From: Clostridia bacterium
Lineage (GTDB): Bacteria > Bacillota > Clostridia > Christensenellales > CAG-138
DNA: 50,579 bases
Reading direction: 5' to 3'
Assembly (NCBI GenBank): GCA_017435905.1
Contig: JAFSEB010000007.1
Span: forward strand, 1-50,579
The notes under the pieces were generated by a model. It saw nothing but the letters and a program-made list of their open reading frames with translations, was not told the DNA's origin and did not search any database. Positions 1-7,616 of this stretch are shown here, piece by piece (positions within the stretch are counted from its first letter, which is position 1; the number at the start of each line of letters is the position of its first letter). Position numbers and translations under genes: made by a program.

Positions 1-1
1 A

Positions 2-394
2 ACCCGCCTAAACGATTTGGACAGACTTTTTAAGCGTATTTACGAGGACATGGTCAACGGCGTAATCAATGAGACCCGTTTCAAAATGTTGTCCGAGGAC
101 TACGAAAAGGAACAGGAAGAACTGCGACAGAAGATTGCTATACTCGAAGAGGAAATTCAAAATCACGAAGACCAAGTGGAGAACGTTGATAAGTTCATCC
201 AACAAGCGAAGAAGTATCTGCATCTGGAAAAGCTGACACCGACCGTCTTGAACGATATGGTCAATGCCGTATATGTTCACGCACCGGACAAATCAAGCGG
301 ACACAGAGTGCAGGATGTAGAAATCAGTTATAACTACATCGGTATTCTTCCCGCCAATTTACTCTATGACATTCAAAAGGGAAAAACGGCATGA
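2..394 (+). CDS. Large serine recombinase, C-terminal fragment (5' end outside window)
   Basis: The reading frame is open from the first bases and ends at TGA 392-394, so only about the last 130 residues are present. The segment is a charged, coiled-coil-rich helix (Glu/Lys/Gln rich, roughly residues 25-75 of the visible part) followed by a short domain ending in a Tyr-Asn-Tyr-Ile motif. This resembles the C-terminal DUF4368-type tail of TnpX/TndX-like large serine recombinases, which catalyse excision and integration of conjugative or mobilisable elements. The catalytic serine domain is not in the window. Codon use differs from the chromosome here: it contains CTA, TCA, TTA, ATA, AGA and CGA, which are avoided by the neighbouring housekeeping genes, as expected for transferred DNA. 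Recombinase genes of this family usually sit at an element end, so an attachment junction is likely just downstream. Family call is good; the exact element type is unknown. Confidence 0.8.
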   Translation, partial: TRLNDLDRLFKRIYEDMVNGVINETRFKMLSEDYEKEQEELRQKIAILEEEIQNHEDQVENVDKFIQQAKKYLHLEKLTPTVLNDMVNAVYVHAPDKSSGHRVQDVEISYNYIGILPANLLYDIQKGKTA

Positions 395-409
395 CGAATC
401 ATGCCGTTT
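384..409. other. Perfect hairpin overlapping the recombinase stop codon
   Basis: An 11-bp perfect stem (384-394 with 399-409) and a CGAA loop cover the end of the recombinase gene. It is followed by CCCC rather than a T run, so it is a poor intrinsic terminator on the plus strand. It may limit read-through out of the element or protect the mRNA end. Confidence 0.5.
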
Positions 410-470
410 CCCCAAAACTTATTATACTGTCTTATTGGAACGCCCCCTCCGGGAACTCTTTTTATGTTTG

Positions 471-479
471 TGGTATAAT
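471..479 (+). promoter_or_regulatory. Extended -10 promoter for the macro-domain gene
   Basis: TGGTATAAT gives a consensus -10 with the extended TGn motif 40 bases before the gene start. No good -35 hexamer lies 17 bases upstream, which fits an extended -10 promoter. Confidence 0.5.
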
Positions 480-518
480 TATATTATCATAAATGATTCA
501 CCACAAGGGAGGTGCCCC

Positions 519-1556
519 ATGCCCTTTACCATCATCAGGCAGGATATCACAAGAATGAAAGTGGATGCCATCGTCAATGCGGCGAACACGGGCCTTCGCA
601 TGGGCGGTGGCGTGTGCGGCGCTGTTTTCCGTGCCGCAGGCATGGGCGAGATGATCGCCGCCTGCGCTGCAGTCGGCGGCTGCAAGACCGGCGGCGCCGT
701 TATCACGCCCGGTTTCAAACTCGATGCGAAATACGTCATCCATGCCGTGGGTCCCGTCTATCAGGATGGTACCAAAGGGGAGGCGGCGCTGCTTCGCAGC
801 TGCTACCTGAGCGCACTGCGGCTTGCAAAGGAAAACAAGTGCGCATCCATCGCATTTCCGCTTATTTCAAGCGGCATTTACAGCTACCCGAAAGCGGAGG
901 CATTCGGCATTGCCGCTGCCGCCATTGCGGATTTCCTTTCGGAGAACGAAATGGATATCTACCTTGCGGTGTTCGATAAGGCGGCGCTTTCCGTATCGGA
1001 AACGCTGATGGGGGAAGTGAAACGCTTTGTTGACGAAAACTATGTGGCGGAGCAGACGGAGTACTATTCCCGCAGCATGTCCGAGGCGCTGCTGGAACGG
1101 GCGATGGATCTTGAAGCCTGCATGCCGGCGGTGCAGTCGGTGAAGGCTGCAGGCAGGGCTAAAAAGGCTGCAGCCGCAAAGGCGAACAAAAGCCTTGAAT
1201 CCATGATATGCGATCTTGATGAATCCTTTTCGGAAACGCTGCTGCGCCTGATCGACAAAACCGGCGAGAGCGATGCGGCGGTCTACAAGCGTGCCAATAT
1301 CGACAGGCGCCATTTTTCCAAAATCAGAAGCAACCCTGCCTATGTGCCCTCCAAGCGCACGGTGCTTGCCTTTGCGGTGGCGCTGCACCTTTCCGTTGAG
1401 GAGACGAAGGACCTTCTGTCCCGTGCCGGCTTTGCCCTTTCACGCAGCCATAAGATGGATGTGATCGTGGAATACTTCATCCGCAGCGGCAATTACGATA
1501 TCCAAACCATCAACCAGGTGCTCTTCGGGTACGATCAGCCCCTTCTCGGTGGCTGA
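519..1556 (+). CDS. Macro domain protein fused to a C-terminal helix-turn-helix domain
   Basis: Predicted 345 residues. Start chosen at ATG 519 because AAGGGAGGT (505-513) lies at ideal distance; the frame is open further upstream but without a ribosome site. Residues 1 to about 175 form a macro domain (ADP-ribose binding): NAAN at 20-23, GGGV at 29-32 and the SSGIYSYP loop at about 117-124. The residue after GGGV is Cys33, where ADP-ribosyl-hydrolysing MacroD/YmdB-type proteins have a catalytic Asp, so activity may be binding or altered hydrolysis. An Ala/Lys-rich linker (about 180-235) leads to a helical C-terminal domain (about 238-325) with a Cro/XRE-like pattern. The next gene encodes a vWA protein 80 bases downstream, probably co-transcribed. 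The role (ADP-ribose signalling, stress or defence) is inference. Confidence 0.8.
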   Translation: MPFTIIRQDITRMKVDAIVNAANTGLRMGGGVCGAVFRAAGMGEMIAACAAVGGCKTGGAVITPGFKLDAKYVIHAVGPVYQDGTKGEAALLRSCYLSALRLAKENKCASIAFPLISSGIYSYPKAEAFGIAAAAIADFLSENEMDIYLAVFDKAALSVSETLMGEVKRFVDENYVAEQTEYYSRSMSEALLERAMDLEACMPAVQSVKAAGRAKKAAAAKANKSLESMICDLDESFSETLLRLIDKTGESDAAVYKRANIDRRHFSKIRSNPAYVPSKRTVLAFAVALHLSVEETKDLLSRAGFALSRSHKMDVIVEYFIRSGNYDIQTINQVLFGYDQPLLGG

Positions 1557-1636
1557 GAATTGTCGCCTGCCATGCGACCAAAGCGCAGCGAAAATGCGCT
1601 ATCCTGTTTGCAGAGAAAAAACAGGAGGGATATAAC

Positions 1637-2332
1637 ATGGCAACCAACATCACAGAACTCGTTTTCATTCTTGACCGCAGCGGCTCCATGGCAGGATTGG
1701 AGGGTGATACCATCGGCGGCTATAACGCTATGCTGCAGAAGCAGCGTGAGCTTCCCGGAGAGGTACGGGTGACCACCGTGCTTTTCGATGACAAGGTGGA
1801 GGTGCTCCACGACAGGATCGACCTTCGTGCCGTCTCGCCCATCACGGAAAAGGAATATTTCGTGCGCGGTTCCACGGCGCTGCTTGACGCTGTGGGCATG
1901 ACCATCAGCAAGATCGGCAACGTGCAGAAGCACACAGCCCCCGAATACCGTGCGGATAAGGTGCTCTTCGTTATCATCACCGACGGCATGGAGAACGCCT
2001 CAAGGGAATACGATTACGATGCCGTGAAGCACATGGTGGAACGGCAGAAAAATCGCTACGGCTGGGAGTTCATCTTCCTCGGTGCGAATATGGATGCGGC
2101 GAAAACGGCGGTGCGCTTCGGCGTCAGCGCAAACAGGGCGCAGAGCTACCATGCGGACAGCAGGGGAGCGCAGCTCAATTACCGGGTCGTGGCGAAAGCA
2201 GCCTGCGAATTCCGGGAAAAGGGGCGTGTATCCGAGGATTGGAGCCGGGAGATCGACCGGGATTACCGTGAGCGGTCCGTGAACCTGCCGCATTTCCTTC
2301 ATGATCGGGAACGCATGAATCATAATAAATAA
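1637..2332 (+). CDS. von Willebrand factor A (vWA) domain protein
   Basis: 231 residues, cytosolic (no signal peptide or membrane segment). The MIDAS metal site is intact: DxSxS at Asp13-Ser15-Ser17, Thr80 in the GST loop and Asp116 in TDGMEN. Such domains bind a divalent metal and mediate protein-protein contacts; TerY-like bacterial relatives occur in stress-resistance and conflict loci. AGGAGGG precedes the ATG by seven bases. It follows the macro-HTH gene by 80 bases with no terminator between them and is followed by a strong terminator, so the two form a bicistron. The C-terminal 60 residues are charged and not assigned to a domain. The biological partner is unknown. Confidence 0.8.
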   Translation: MATNITELVFILDRSGSMAGLEGDTIGGYNAMLQKQRELPGEVRVTTVLFDDKVEVLHDRIDLRAVSPITEKEYFVRGSTALLDAVGMTISKIGNVQKHTAPEYRADKVLFVIITDGMENASREYDYDAVKHMVERQKNRYGWEFIFLGANMDAAKTAVRFGVSANRAQSYHADSRGAQLNYRVVAKAACEFREKGRVSEDWSREIDRDYRERSVNLPHFLHDRERMNHNK

Positions 2333-2354
2333 GAAAGATTCTCTTTTTTACGGG

Positions 2355-2382
2355 AAACGGCATCCATGTGGATGCCGTTTTT
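2355..2382 (+). terminator. Intrinsic terminator after the macro/vWA pair
   Basis: An 11-bp perfect stem (2355-2365 with 2370-2380), loop ATGT, ending in a run of five T that overlaps the stem end. Confidence 0.8.
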
Positions 2383-2418
2383 GCATGCGAAAAAAAGGGA
2401 AGGGGAATCCCTTTTGTC

Positions 2419-2469
2419 TTTACAAAGCGAATGCGAAATTGTATAATGGTATGCGAATAGGTATTACCT
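2419..2469 (+). promoter_or_regulatory. Promoter and candidate operators ahead of the GntR-pur operon
   Basis: TTTACA (2419-2424), a 17-base spacer and TATAAT (2442-2447) form a good sigma-A-type promoter. ATGCGAA occurs at 2431-2437 and 2451-2457, 20 bp apart and flanking the -10 box, and again at 2385-2391. A perfect palindrome AGGTA-T-TACCT lies at 2459-2469, about where transcription starts. These are plausible sites for autoregulation by the GntR protein encoded 44 bases downstream. Confidence 0.55.
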
Positions 2470-2512
2470 TTTGGTCGATATCTTCTTTTGTGATGGAAAG
2501 GGGTGACATCAT

Positions 2513-3241
2513 ATGGCGCAGCATATGACGCAGGAAAGCCATTCTGTCCGGACACGTCTTCTTGAAGCTTTGACGGAGGGCGTTTTTGCGGATGCACAGC
2601 GTCTTCCTGCCGAAAGCGAGCTTGCGGCGCAGCTCGGGATCAGCCGTACCCAGCTTCGTGACAGCCTTGCGACCCTTGAACGGGAGGGCTTTATCACCCG
2701 AAGGCAGGGCATCGGTACCGTGATCAACCGCCACGTGCTTTCCGTTGCAAACCGAATGGATATCGAAGTGGAATTTATGGACATGGTGCGCCAGAGCGGC
2801 AAAACGCCCGGCGTTGCTTTTGTCCGAACCGAAATGACCGCATGTGAAGCGCATGCGGCCGGGTGCCTTAAAATCGAACAGGGAGAAATGATCCTGAAGG
2901 TGAGCCGTCTTGTGACCGCAGACGGTGCTCCTGCCGTCTATTGCGAGGATCATGTGCCGTACGGCCTGATAAAGCGGCCCATTTTGGGGGCGAACTTTAA
3001 CCGGCCGATTTTTGATTTTTTGCGGGAATTCTGCGAAACGGAGCCCTTTATGGACCTGACGGACGTGCACCCCTCGGCGGCGGATGCCTCCCTTGCGGCG
3101 CTGTTCCGTGTTTCGCAGGGCACGCCGCTGCTTTTCCTTGATGAGGTGGATTACGACATCGAAGGGAAGCCCATCCTTTACAGCGCACAGTATTATATTG
3201 AAGGCGGTGTCAGTCACACCGTTATGCGCAAAAAGCTCTGA
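2513..3241 (+). CDS. GntR/HutC-family transcriptional regulator with UTRA domain
   Basis: 242 residues. The N-terminal winged helix (about residues 10-75) carries the family pattern: LPAESELAAQLGISRTQLR, then an LEREGFITRRQGIGT wing. Residues about 95-240 match the UTRA effector-binding fold of HutC-type regulators, which respond to small metabolites. Start ATG 2513 follows AAAGGGGTG. The gene is transcribed toward purE, only 44 bases away and without a terminator, so it likely belongs to the purine transcription unit or controls it. A purine-linked role is inferred from position only; HutC members more often sense sugars, amino acids or histidine intermediates. Confidence 0.85.
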   Translation: MAQHMTQESHSVRTRLLEALTEGVFADAQRLPAESELAAQLGISRTQLRDSLATLEREGFITRRQGIGTVINRHVLSVANRMDIEVEFMDMVRQSGKTPGVAFVRTEMTACEAHAAGCLKIEQGEMILKVSRLVTADGAPAVYCEDHVPYGLIKRPILGANFNRPIFDFLREFCETEPFMDLTDVHPSAADASLAALFRVSQGTPLLFLDEVDYDIEGKPILYSAQYYIEGGVSHTVMRKKL

Positions 3242-3285
3242 TACACACGGAAACCATTTTTAAAATTTATATAAAAGGAGTCAGC

Positions 3286-3783
3286 ATGAAAAAAATCGCG
3301 GTTCTTATGGGAAGCGACAGCGATCTGCCCGTTGTCAAGGCGGCTTTTGCTGTGTTTAAGGAATACGGCGTGCCGTATGAAGCGCATGTGATGAGCGCAC
3401 ACCGCTCCCCGGAAGCGGTACGGGATTTCACCGTATCCGCCAGGGAAAAGGGCTTCGGCGCCATCATTGCGGCGGCGGGAAAGGCTGCCCACCTTGCAGG
3501 CGCCGTGGCTGCAAACACCACGCTGCCCGTTATCGGCATCCCTGTCAAATCCTCCACCCTTGATGGGCTTGATGCTCTGCTTGCCACCGTACAGATGCCC
3601 TCCGGCATGCCCGTTGCCACCGTTGCCATCGACGGTGCGCACAATGCGGCGCTCCTTGCGGTGCAGATGCTTGCCATTGAGGATGCGGACATTGCAAAGA
3701 AGCTTGCCGCCAAGCGGGAAGCCATGAAGGCGCAGATCGCAGAAAAGGATGCGAAGCTGCAAAAAGAACTTGAAATGTTTTGA
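3286..3783 (+). CDS. purE: N5-carboxyaminoimidazole ribonucleotide mutase (PurE)
   Basis: 165 residues, normal for PurE, which makes CAIR (4-carboxy-AIR) in step six of purine synthesis. The N-terminal MGSDSD phosphate-binding motif, the SAHRSPE loop with the catalytic His, and the AAHLAG and LDGLDALL segments are all present. The AAHL pattern points to class I (N5-CAIR mutase) rather than class II (AIR carboxylase, usually SNAL). Class I enzymes need PurK, which is not in the window. AAAAGGAG precedes the ATG. It is the first enzyme gene of the operon, ten bases before purF. Confidence 0.95.
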   Translation: MKKIAVLMGSDSDLPVVKAAFAVFKEYGVPYEAHVMSAHRSPEAVRDFTVSAREKGFGAIIAAAGKAAHLAGAVAANTTLPVIGIPVKSSTLDGLDALLATVQMPSGMPVATVAIDGAHNAALLAVQMLAIEDADIAKKLAAKREAMKAQIAEKDAKLQKELEMF

Positions 3784-3792
3784 GGTGAGAAT

Positions 3793-5235
3793 ATGATGCA
3801 TACCGATAAGATCCATGAAGAATGCGGCGTGTTCGGCGTTTATTCCCCCGAACGTACCGATGTGGCATCCCTTGCATATTATGCGCTGTTTGCGCTGCAG
3901 CACAGGGGACAGGAAAGCTGCGGCATCGTTGTGAACGATGACGGCGTTTTCACCTCCCATAAAGATAAGGGCCTTGTGAGCGAGGTCTTTACCGCAGAGC
4001 GCATCAAAAAGCTCGGCGAGGGCAACATCGGCGTAGGCCATGTGCTTTACGGCACCGCCGCCGGCCGTGACCGCAGCAACGCACAGCCCATCGTGGTCAA
4101 CCACCGCAAGGGCCGCATGGCCATCGGCCACAACGGCAGCCTTGTGAACGGGCAGGAACTGCGTGAGGAACTGGAGCTTGGCGGCGCCATTTTCCACTCC
4201 ACCTCCGATGCGGAGATCATCGCCTACCTGATCGTGCAGGAGCGCCTGCGCACCGGCTCCATCGAGGAAGCGGCTGCCAACGCCATGGAACGCCTTGAGG
4301 GCGCATATTCCATCGTGCTCACTTCCCCCACGAAGCTCATCGGCATCCGTGATCCCCACGGCTTCCGTCCGCTCTGCCTTGGCAAAACACGGCACGGTGC
4401 TTATGTTCTCGCCTCCGAGACCAGCGGCCTTGATGCTTCCGGTGCGGAATACATCCGTGATATCGAGCCCGGCGAGATCGTGGTCATCGACAAAAACGGC
4501 ATCAATTCCATCACACGGCACTGCAACAAGTGCGAATCGAGCCTGTGTGTGTTTGAATTCATCTACTTCTCCCGTCCGGACTCCATGGTGGACGGCAGCA
4601 GCGTCCACGTGGCACGCCAGCGTGCCGGCGCATTCCTTGCCCTTGAGCACCCCGTGCAGGCGGATATCGTCATCGGCGCACCGGACAGCGGCCTTGATGC
4701 GGCACTCGGCTTTGCAAGGCAGTCCGGTATCCCCTATGATATCGGCCTTCTGAAGAACAAATACATCGGCCGCACCTTCATTTCTCCCACGCAGGCCATG
4801 CGTGAGGATCAGGTGCGCATCAAGCTCAATGCCATCCGTCCGGTGCTGGAAGGCAAGCGTGTGGTTCTGGTGGATGACTCCATCGTCCGCGGCACCACCA
4901 GCCGCCGCACCGTGAAGATGATCCGTGATGCGGGCGCCAAGGAAGTGCATATGCGCATCTCCTCGCCGCCGTTCGTGAATCCCTGCTTCTACGGCACGGA
5001 TATCGACTCCAAGGAAAACCTCATCGCCAATAACCACACCATTGATGAGATCGCCGAAATTATCGGCGCAGACAGCCTTGGCTTCCTGAGTATTGAAAGC
5101 GTGACCAAACTTGCGGTGGACTGCAAGCGCAAGTTCTGTACCGCCTGCTTCGGCGGCGCATACCCGACCCGTGAGCCTTCTGCAAACAACGACCGTTATG
5201 CAACCAAAATCAGCGAGAAAGAGGGGAACAAATAA
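3793..5235 (+). CDS. purF: Amidophosphoribosyltransferase (PurF)
   Basis: 480 residues. Catalyses the committed step: PRPP plus glutamine to phosphoribosylamine. The N-terminal glutaminase nucleophile is Cys11, preceded by a ten-residue propeptide that would be removed, as in Bacillus-type PurF. The C-terminal phosphoribosyltransferase domain has the PRPP loop VVLVDDSIVRGTTS. Cysteine clusters around CNKCESSLC, NPCFYG and CKRKFCTACF match the [4Fe-4S]-containing Bacillus class, suggesting oxygen lability. The stop codon overlaps the purM start by one base (TAATG), indicating translational coupling. Confidence 0.96.
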   Translation: MMHTDKIHEECGVFGVYSPERTDVASLAYYALFALQHRGQESCGIVVNDDGVFTSHKDKGLVSEVFTAERIKKLGEGNIGVGHVLYGTAAGRDRSNAQPIVVNHRKGRMAIGHNGSLVNGQELREELELGGAIFHSTSDAEIIAYLIVQERLRTGSIEEAAANAMERLEGAYSIVLTSPTKLIGIRDPHGFRPLCLGKTRHGAYVLASETSGLDASGAEYIRDIEPGEIVVIDKNGINSITRHCNKCESSLCVFEFIYFSRPDSMVDGSSVHVARQRAGAFLALEHPVQADIVIGAPDSGLDAALGFARQSGIPYDIGLLKNKYIGRTFISPTQAMREDQVRIKLNAIRPVLEGKRVVLVDDSIVRGTTSRRTVKMIRDAGAKEVHMRISSPPFVNPCFYGTDIDSKENLIANNHTIDEIAEIIGADSLGFLSIESVTKLAVDCKRKFCTACFGGAYPTREPSANNDRYATKISEKEGNK

Positions 5236-6278
5236 TGGCAAGCAAGAAAGACAGCCACAGCGAAAGCTACCGCGCCGCGGGCGTGGATATCGAAGCAGGC
5301 TACAAAGCTGTTGAACTGATGAAAAAGCACGTTGCCCGCACGATGATCCCGGGCGTGGTCTCCGACCTCGGCGGCTTCGGCGGCCTCTTCATGCCGGACC
5401 TTTCCGGCATCCGTGAGCCTGTTCTTGTAAGCGGCACGGACGGCGTGGGCACCAAGCTCAAGATCGCCTTTCTGATGGATAAGCATGATACCGTGGGCAT
5501 CGACTGCGTGGCCATGTGCGTCAACGATGTTGCCTGCGCAGGTGCCAAGCCCCTTTTCTTCCTTGATTACGTTGCCGTTGGCAAGAACGAGCCCGAGCGT
5601 GTCGCTGCCATCGTTTCCGGCGTGGCGGAAGGCTGCGTGCAGGCAGGCTGCGCCCTCATCGGCGGCGAAACTGCGGAAATGCCCGGCTTTTACGATGAAA
5701 AGGAATATGACCTTGCCGGTTTCTCCGTGGGCCTTGGCGACAAGAGCCGCCTTCTGACCGGCGAAAGCGTGCAGGAAGGCGATGCCATCATCGCCATGGC
5801 GTCCTCCGGCGTACATTCCAACGGCTTCTCCCTTGTCAGGCGTGTGTTTGACGTGGAGAACCGTGACCTCAGCGTTTATTCCGAAGAACTCGGCGCCACC
5901 ATCGGCGAAACGCTGCTGACCCCCACCCGAATTTATGTCAAGCCCCTCCTTGGTCTCATGGAAAAGGTGAACGTGAAGGCGGCTGCCCATATCACCGGCG
6001 GCGGCTTCTATGAGAATATCCCGCGCTGCCTGCCCGAAGGCCTTGCGGCGAAGGTCTCCCGCAATGCGGTGGAAGTGCTGCCCGTATTCAACATGATCCA
6101 AAAGCTCGGCAATGTGCCGGAGCGTGACATGTTCAACACCTTCAACATGGGCGTCGGCATGACGGTCGTCGTTCCTGCCACGGAAGCCGATGCTGCCATC
6201 CGTGCGCTGAAGGAAAGCGGCGTGCACGCCTATGCGCTCGGTGAAGTGGTGAAGGGCGAGGGCGTCGAAATATGCTGA
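5235..6278 (+). CDS. purM: Phosphoribosylformylglycinamidine cyclo-ligase (AIR synthetase, PurM)
   Basis: 347 residues, family length. ATP-dependent closure of the imidazole ring (FGAM to AIR). Hallmarks are the N-terminal YRAAGVDIEAG segment, GTDGVGTKL, the ATP-binding CVNDVACAGAKPLFFLDY region, GGETAEMPG, and the glycine-rich HITGGGFYENIPR loop near the C-terminus. GAGGGG at 5221-5226 serves as ribosome site. It overlaps purF by one base and purN by seven bases (ATGCTGA). Confidence 0.96.
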   Translation: MASKKDSHSESYRAAGVDIEAGYKAVELMKKHVARTMIPGVVSDLGGFGGLFMPDLSGIREPVLVSGTDGVGTKLKIAFLMDKHDTVGIDCVAMCVNDVACAGAKPLFFLDYVAVGKNEPERVAAIVSGVAEGCVQAGCALIGGETAEMPGFYDEKEYDLAGFSVGLGDKSRLLTGESVQEGDAIIAMASSGVHSNGFSLVRRVFDVENRDLSVYSEELGATIGETLLTPTRIYVKPLLGLMEKVNVKAAAHITGGGFYENIPRCLPEGLAAKVSRNAVEVLPVFNMIQKLGNVPERDMFNTFNMGVGMTVVVPATEADAAIRALKESGVHAYALGEVVKGEGVEIC

Positions 6279-6883
6279 AAAAGCGCATTGCGGTGCTCGT
6301 CAGCGGCGGCGGCACCAACCTTGAAGCGCTGCTCAAGGCGGAACGAAGCGGCATGATCCCCCACGGGGAGATCGTGTTGGTCATCGCCTCAAACAGCGCA
6401 GCTTATGCGCTCAAGCGTGCGGAAAACTACGGCGTGCCCCATGCGGTGGCAGAGAAAAAAGCGCTCGGTGCGGAAGGCTTTGAAGCACGCATCGAGGCGC
6501 TGCTTGCGGAATACAGGGTGGATGTGATCATCCTTGCAGGCTTCCTCAGCATCCTGAGCGCCGCATTTACCGGCCGCTGGAAGGAGCGCATCATCAACGT
6601 GCACCCCTCTTTGATCCCCTCCTTCTGCGGAGCGGGCGCCTACGGGCTGAAGGTGCATGAAATGGCCCTTTCCTACGGGGTGAAGGTCACAGGCGCCACG
6701 GTGCATTTTGTGAACGAAGTGCCCGACGGCGGCAGGATCATCCTGCAGAAAGCGGTGGAAGTGAAGGAAAACGACACGCCCGAGACGCTGCAGCGCCGGG
6801 TGATGGAAGAAGCGGAATGGAAGCTTTTGCCTGCGGCAGCGGAGCTTGTTTGCCGGGCACTTGCGGAAGGAAAGGAGATTTAA
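6272..6883 (+). CDS. purN: Phosphoribosylglycinamide formyltransferase (GART, PurN)
   Basis: 203 residues. Transfers a formyl group from 10-formyl-tetrahydrofolate to GAR. The phosphate-binding LVSGGGTNLEALL stretch is at the N-terminus. The catalytic Asn and His lie in INVHPSLIPSF and the Asp in VPDGG, matching the Asn-His-Asp triad of the E. coli enzyme. Start ATG 6272 overlaps the purM stop by seven bases. The 10-formyl-THF donor would be supplied through FolD, encoded in the same cluster. Confidence 0.95.
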   Translation: MLKKRIAVLVSGGGTNLEALLKAERSGMIPHGEIVLVIASNSAAYALKRAENYGVPHAVAEKKALGAEGFEARIEALLAEYRVDVIILAGFLSILSAAFTGRWKERIINVHPSLIPSFCGAGAYGLKVHEMALSYGVKVTGATVHFVNEVPDGGRIILQKAVEVKENDTPETLQRRVMEEAEWKLLPAAAELVCRALAEGKEI

Positions 6884-6889
6884 TCAACC

Positions 6890-7606
6890 ATGAAAACACT
6901 TGATCTTGCAACGATCCTCCGTGAAAACGGTTATGTGGGCCGCGGCGTGCTGATGGGCAAAAGCCCCTCCGGCAAGAGCGCAGCCATGGCATATTTCATT
7001 ATGGGCCGCAGCGAAAACAGCCAGAACAGGGTCTTCGTGCCCCGTGGCGAAGAACTGCAGATCTACCCCTTTGACGAGAGCAAGGTGGAAGACCCGAGCC
7101 TCATCATCTACTGGCCCGTCCGTATTTGTGATAACAATACCATCGTCACCAACGGCGACCAGACCGACACCGTTTACGACTTCCTCAAGGAAGGCAAGAG
7201 CTTTGAAGAAGCGCTCCGCACCCGCTGCTTTGAGCCGGATGCCCCCAACTTCACCTCCCGCATCAGCGGCATGATGACCGTTGAGGGGGAGGAGTGCTCC
7301 TACAAGCTTTCCATCCTCAAAAGTGCGGATGCGGAGGGCAGCGCATGCCTGCGCCAGACCTTCGAATACGAAAAGCCCATCAACGGCCTTGCCCATTTCA
7401 TCCACACCTATCAGACTGACGGCAAGCCCCTGCCTGCCTTTGCCGGCGAGCCGGAGCAGGTGGAGATCCCCGAGACCGCAAACGAGCTTTGCGACATCCT
7501 CTGGGAGAATCTCGATCCCCGTTATAAGATCTCCCTTTTCGTCCGCTATATCGATCTTGCGACCGGTACCAGCGAGACCTGCCTTGTGAACAAGCATACC
7601 AATTAA
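6890..7606 (+). CDS. purO: IMP cyclohydrolase, PurO-like
   Basis: 238 residues. Resembles the IMP_cyclohyd family (PF07826), first known as archaeal PurO, with the conserved AYFIMGRSENSQNRVF segment near residue 35. It catalyses ring closure of FAICAR to IMP, the last step of the pathway. Its presence is explained by the next gene, purH, which lacks the usual N-terminal cyclohydrolase domain. Start ATG 6890 lies six bases after purN; the AAAGGAG site is within the purN end. Family assignment is from recalled motif similarity and would be settled by a domain search. Confidence 0.85.
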   Translation: MKTLDLATILRENGYVGRGVLMGKSPSGKSAAMAYFIMGRSENSQNRVFVPRGEELQIYPFDESKVEDPSLIIYWPVRICDNNTIVTNGDQTDTVYDFLKEGKSFEEALRTRCFEPDAPNFTSRISGMMTVEGEECSYKLSILKSADAEGSACLRQTFEYEKPINGLAHFIHTYQTDGKPLPAFAGEPEQVEIPETANELCDILWENLDPRYKISLFVRYIDLATGTSETCLVNKHTN

Positions 7607-7616
7607 GGAGGACGGC

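Noticed and set aside
366..518. N-terminal extension of the macro-domain protein
   Set aside because: The extension overlaps the recombinase end and a promoter, and ATG 519 has an ideal ribosome site.
3242..3285. A purine riboswitch ahead of purE
   Set aside because: The gap is only 44 bases and AT-rich, too short for the aptamer; the region ahead of gntR also lacks its conserved core.
3214..5241. A 675-codon minus-strand frame over purE-purF
   Set aside because: Same in-register shadow of biased sense codons; no ribosome site or recognisable protein.
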